NCBI GenBank assembly: GCA_910587135.1 | Contig: CAJULF010000005.1 | Location: 19,439-83,438 of the forward strand | Origin: an uncultured Oscillospiraceae bacterium | GTDB taxonomy: Bacteria; Bacillota; Clostridia; Oscillospirales; Ruminococcaceae | DNA length: 64,000 nucleotides | Reading direction: 5' to 3' | In this document: in pieces, positions 63,846 through 64,000 of the stretch | Position numbering within the stretch: position 1 is the stretch's first letter | How the letters are laid out: every line of letters starts with the position of its first letter | The notes under the pieces: generated by a model | Told to the model about the DNA's origin: nothing | What the model saw: only the letters and a program-made list of their open reading frames with translations | Database searches by the model: none | Position numbers and translations under genes: made by a program

Positions 63846-64000
63846 TTTAAAGCAAATTATCGCACCGCGCGAATCAAGTTCGCGCTATCCAGCCGACAAA
63901 GCTCCGCTTTGCTGCGCTTTGTCAGCAGCTTGCGAAATTTGCCGAATTTAAAGCAAATTATCGCACCGCGCGAATCAAGTTCGCGCTATCCAGCCGACAA
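63846..64000 (-). repeat. Family B structured leader element (B5), tandemly duplicated, cut by window end
   Basis: First unit 63845-63945. On the minus strand: closing stem GCAAATTTCGCA/TGCGATAATTTGC, hairpins GACAAAGC/GCTTTGTC and GCGCGAACTTGATTCGCGC, the word GCGGAGCTTT, and the end TTTAAATAAGGAGAG that supplies the ribosome site of the kinase at 63832. A second identical unit starts at 63946 (period 101 bp) and runs off the right edge. Confidence 0.8.

Overview
The window looks like a chromosomal segment of a Gram-positive anaerobe of the class Clostridia, most like the Ruminococcus/Oscillospiraceae group. The evidence is as follows. Ribosome binding sites are strong AAGGAGG types. Many promoters have sigma-A boxes spaced exactly 17 bp apart. 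A secreted protein ends in a cellulosome-type dockerin. Families common in Clostridia are present (DUF3793, DUF2325, PucR/CdaR-type regulator, SpoIID-like peptidoglycan-binding protein). No tRNA, rRNA, CRISPR array, phage gene or transposase was found, so this is mostly ordinary core chromosome with small accessory patches.

Layout. 1-2.5 kb: a minus-strand operon of two ankyrin-repeat proteins around a TPR-like protein (the last one runs off the left edge). 2.9-7 kb: an MBL hydrolase, a class M sirtuin with its partner zinc macrodomain, an MBL-like protein without the usual metal motif, and a divergent HxlR regulator. 7.2-11.1 kb: an orphan protein and a two-gene SpoIID/peptidoglycan-binding operon. 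11.3-12.6 kb: rpsF-ssb-rpsR. 12.7-20.3 kb: ferredoxin, a 1343-residue secreted transglutaminase-like dockerin protein, and an ECF sigma factor joined in frame to a long C-terminal part. 20.4-26.6 kb: radA with a DUF2809 gene, a hybrid histidine kinase and small unknowns. 27-35.7 kb: greA-lysS, ftsEX with DUF4261 and CtpA, and a CdaR-like regulator. 36-46.9 kb: metG, tatD, a CBS/CorC protein, nth, a nucleotidyltransferase, a Vat-like acetyltransferase, a double-ATPase ECF transporter subunit with a candidate riboswitch, a nitroreductase and GNATs. 47.2-51.8 kb: a pair of exported paralogues and a CsoR-controlled copper operon. 52-59.7 kb: an MBL hydrolase, a membrane-anchored GIY-YIG protein, relA, recJ and purB. 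60.3-63.8 kb: an M23 coiled-coil hydrolase, DUF3793/DUF2325 and an APH-fold kinase.

The most unusual content lies between the genes. At least two related families of 100-250 bp structured repeats occur here. Family A (about 7 copies) has conserved ends, a closing stem and two inner hairpins whose arm sequences change together between copies. Family B (5 clear copies plus one A/B hybrid) has the same closing-stem-plus-hairpins layout. Every clear B copy abuts the Shine-Dalgarno sequence of a gene (radA, a membrane-anchored unknown, ftsE, tatD, the APH-fold kinase). At three loci an A element lies between two near-identical copies of the local terminator hairpin. Smaller palindromic elements (2564-2725, 6263-6441, 42994-43118, 43781-43910, 51842-52025) add to this. 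No mobilising enzyme is visible.

Two long ORFs (the sigma-factor fusion and copA) each contain, exactly at a domain boundary, an in-frame ATG preceded by a consensus Shine-Dalgarno at 7 nt. This suggests that a separate C-terminal protein is also made in each case.
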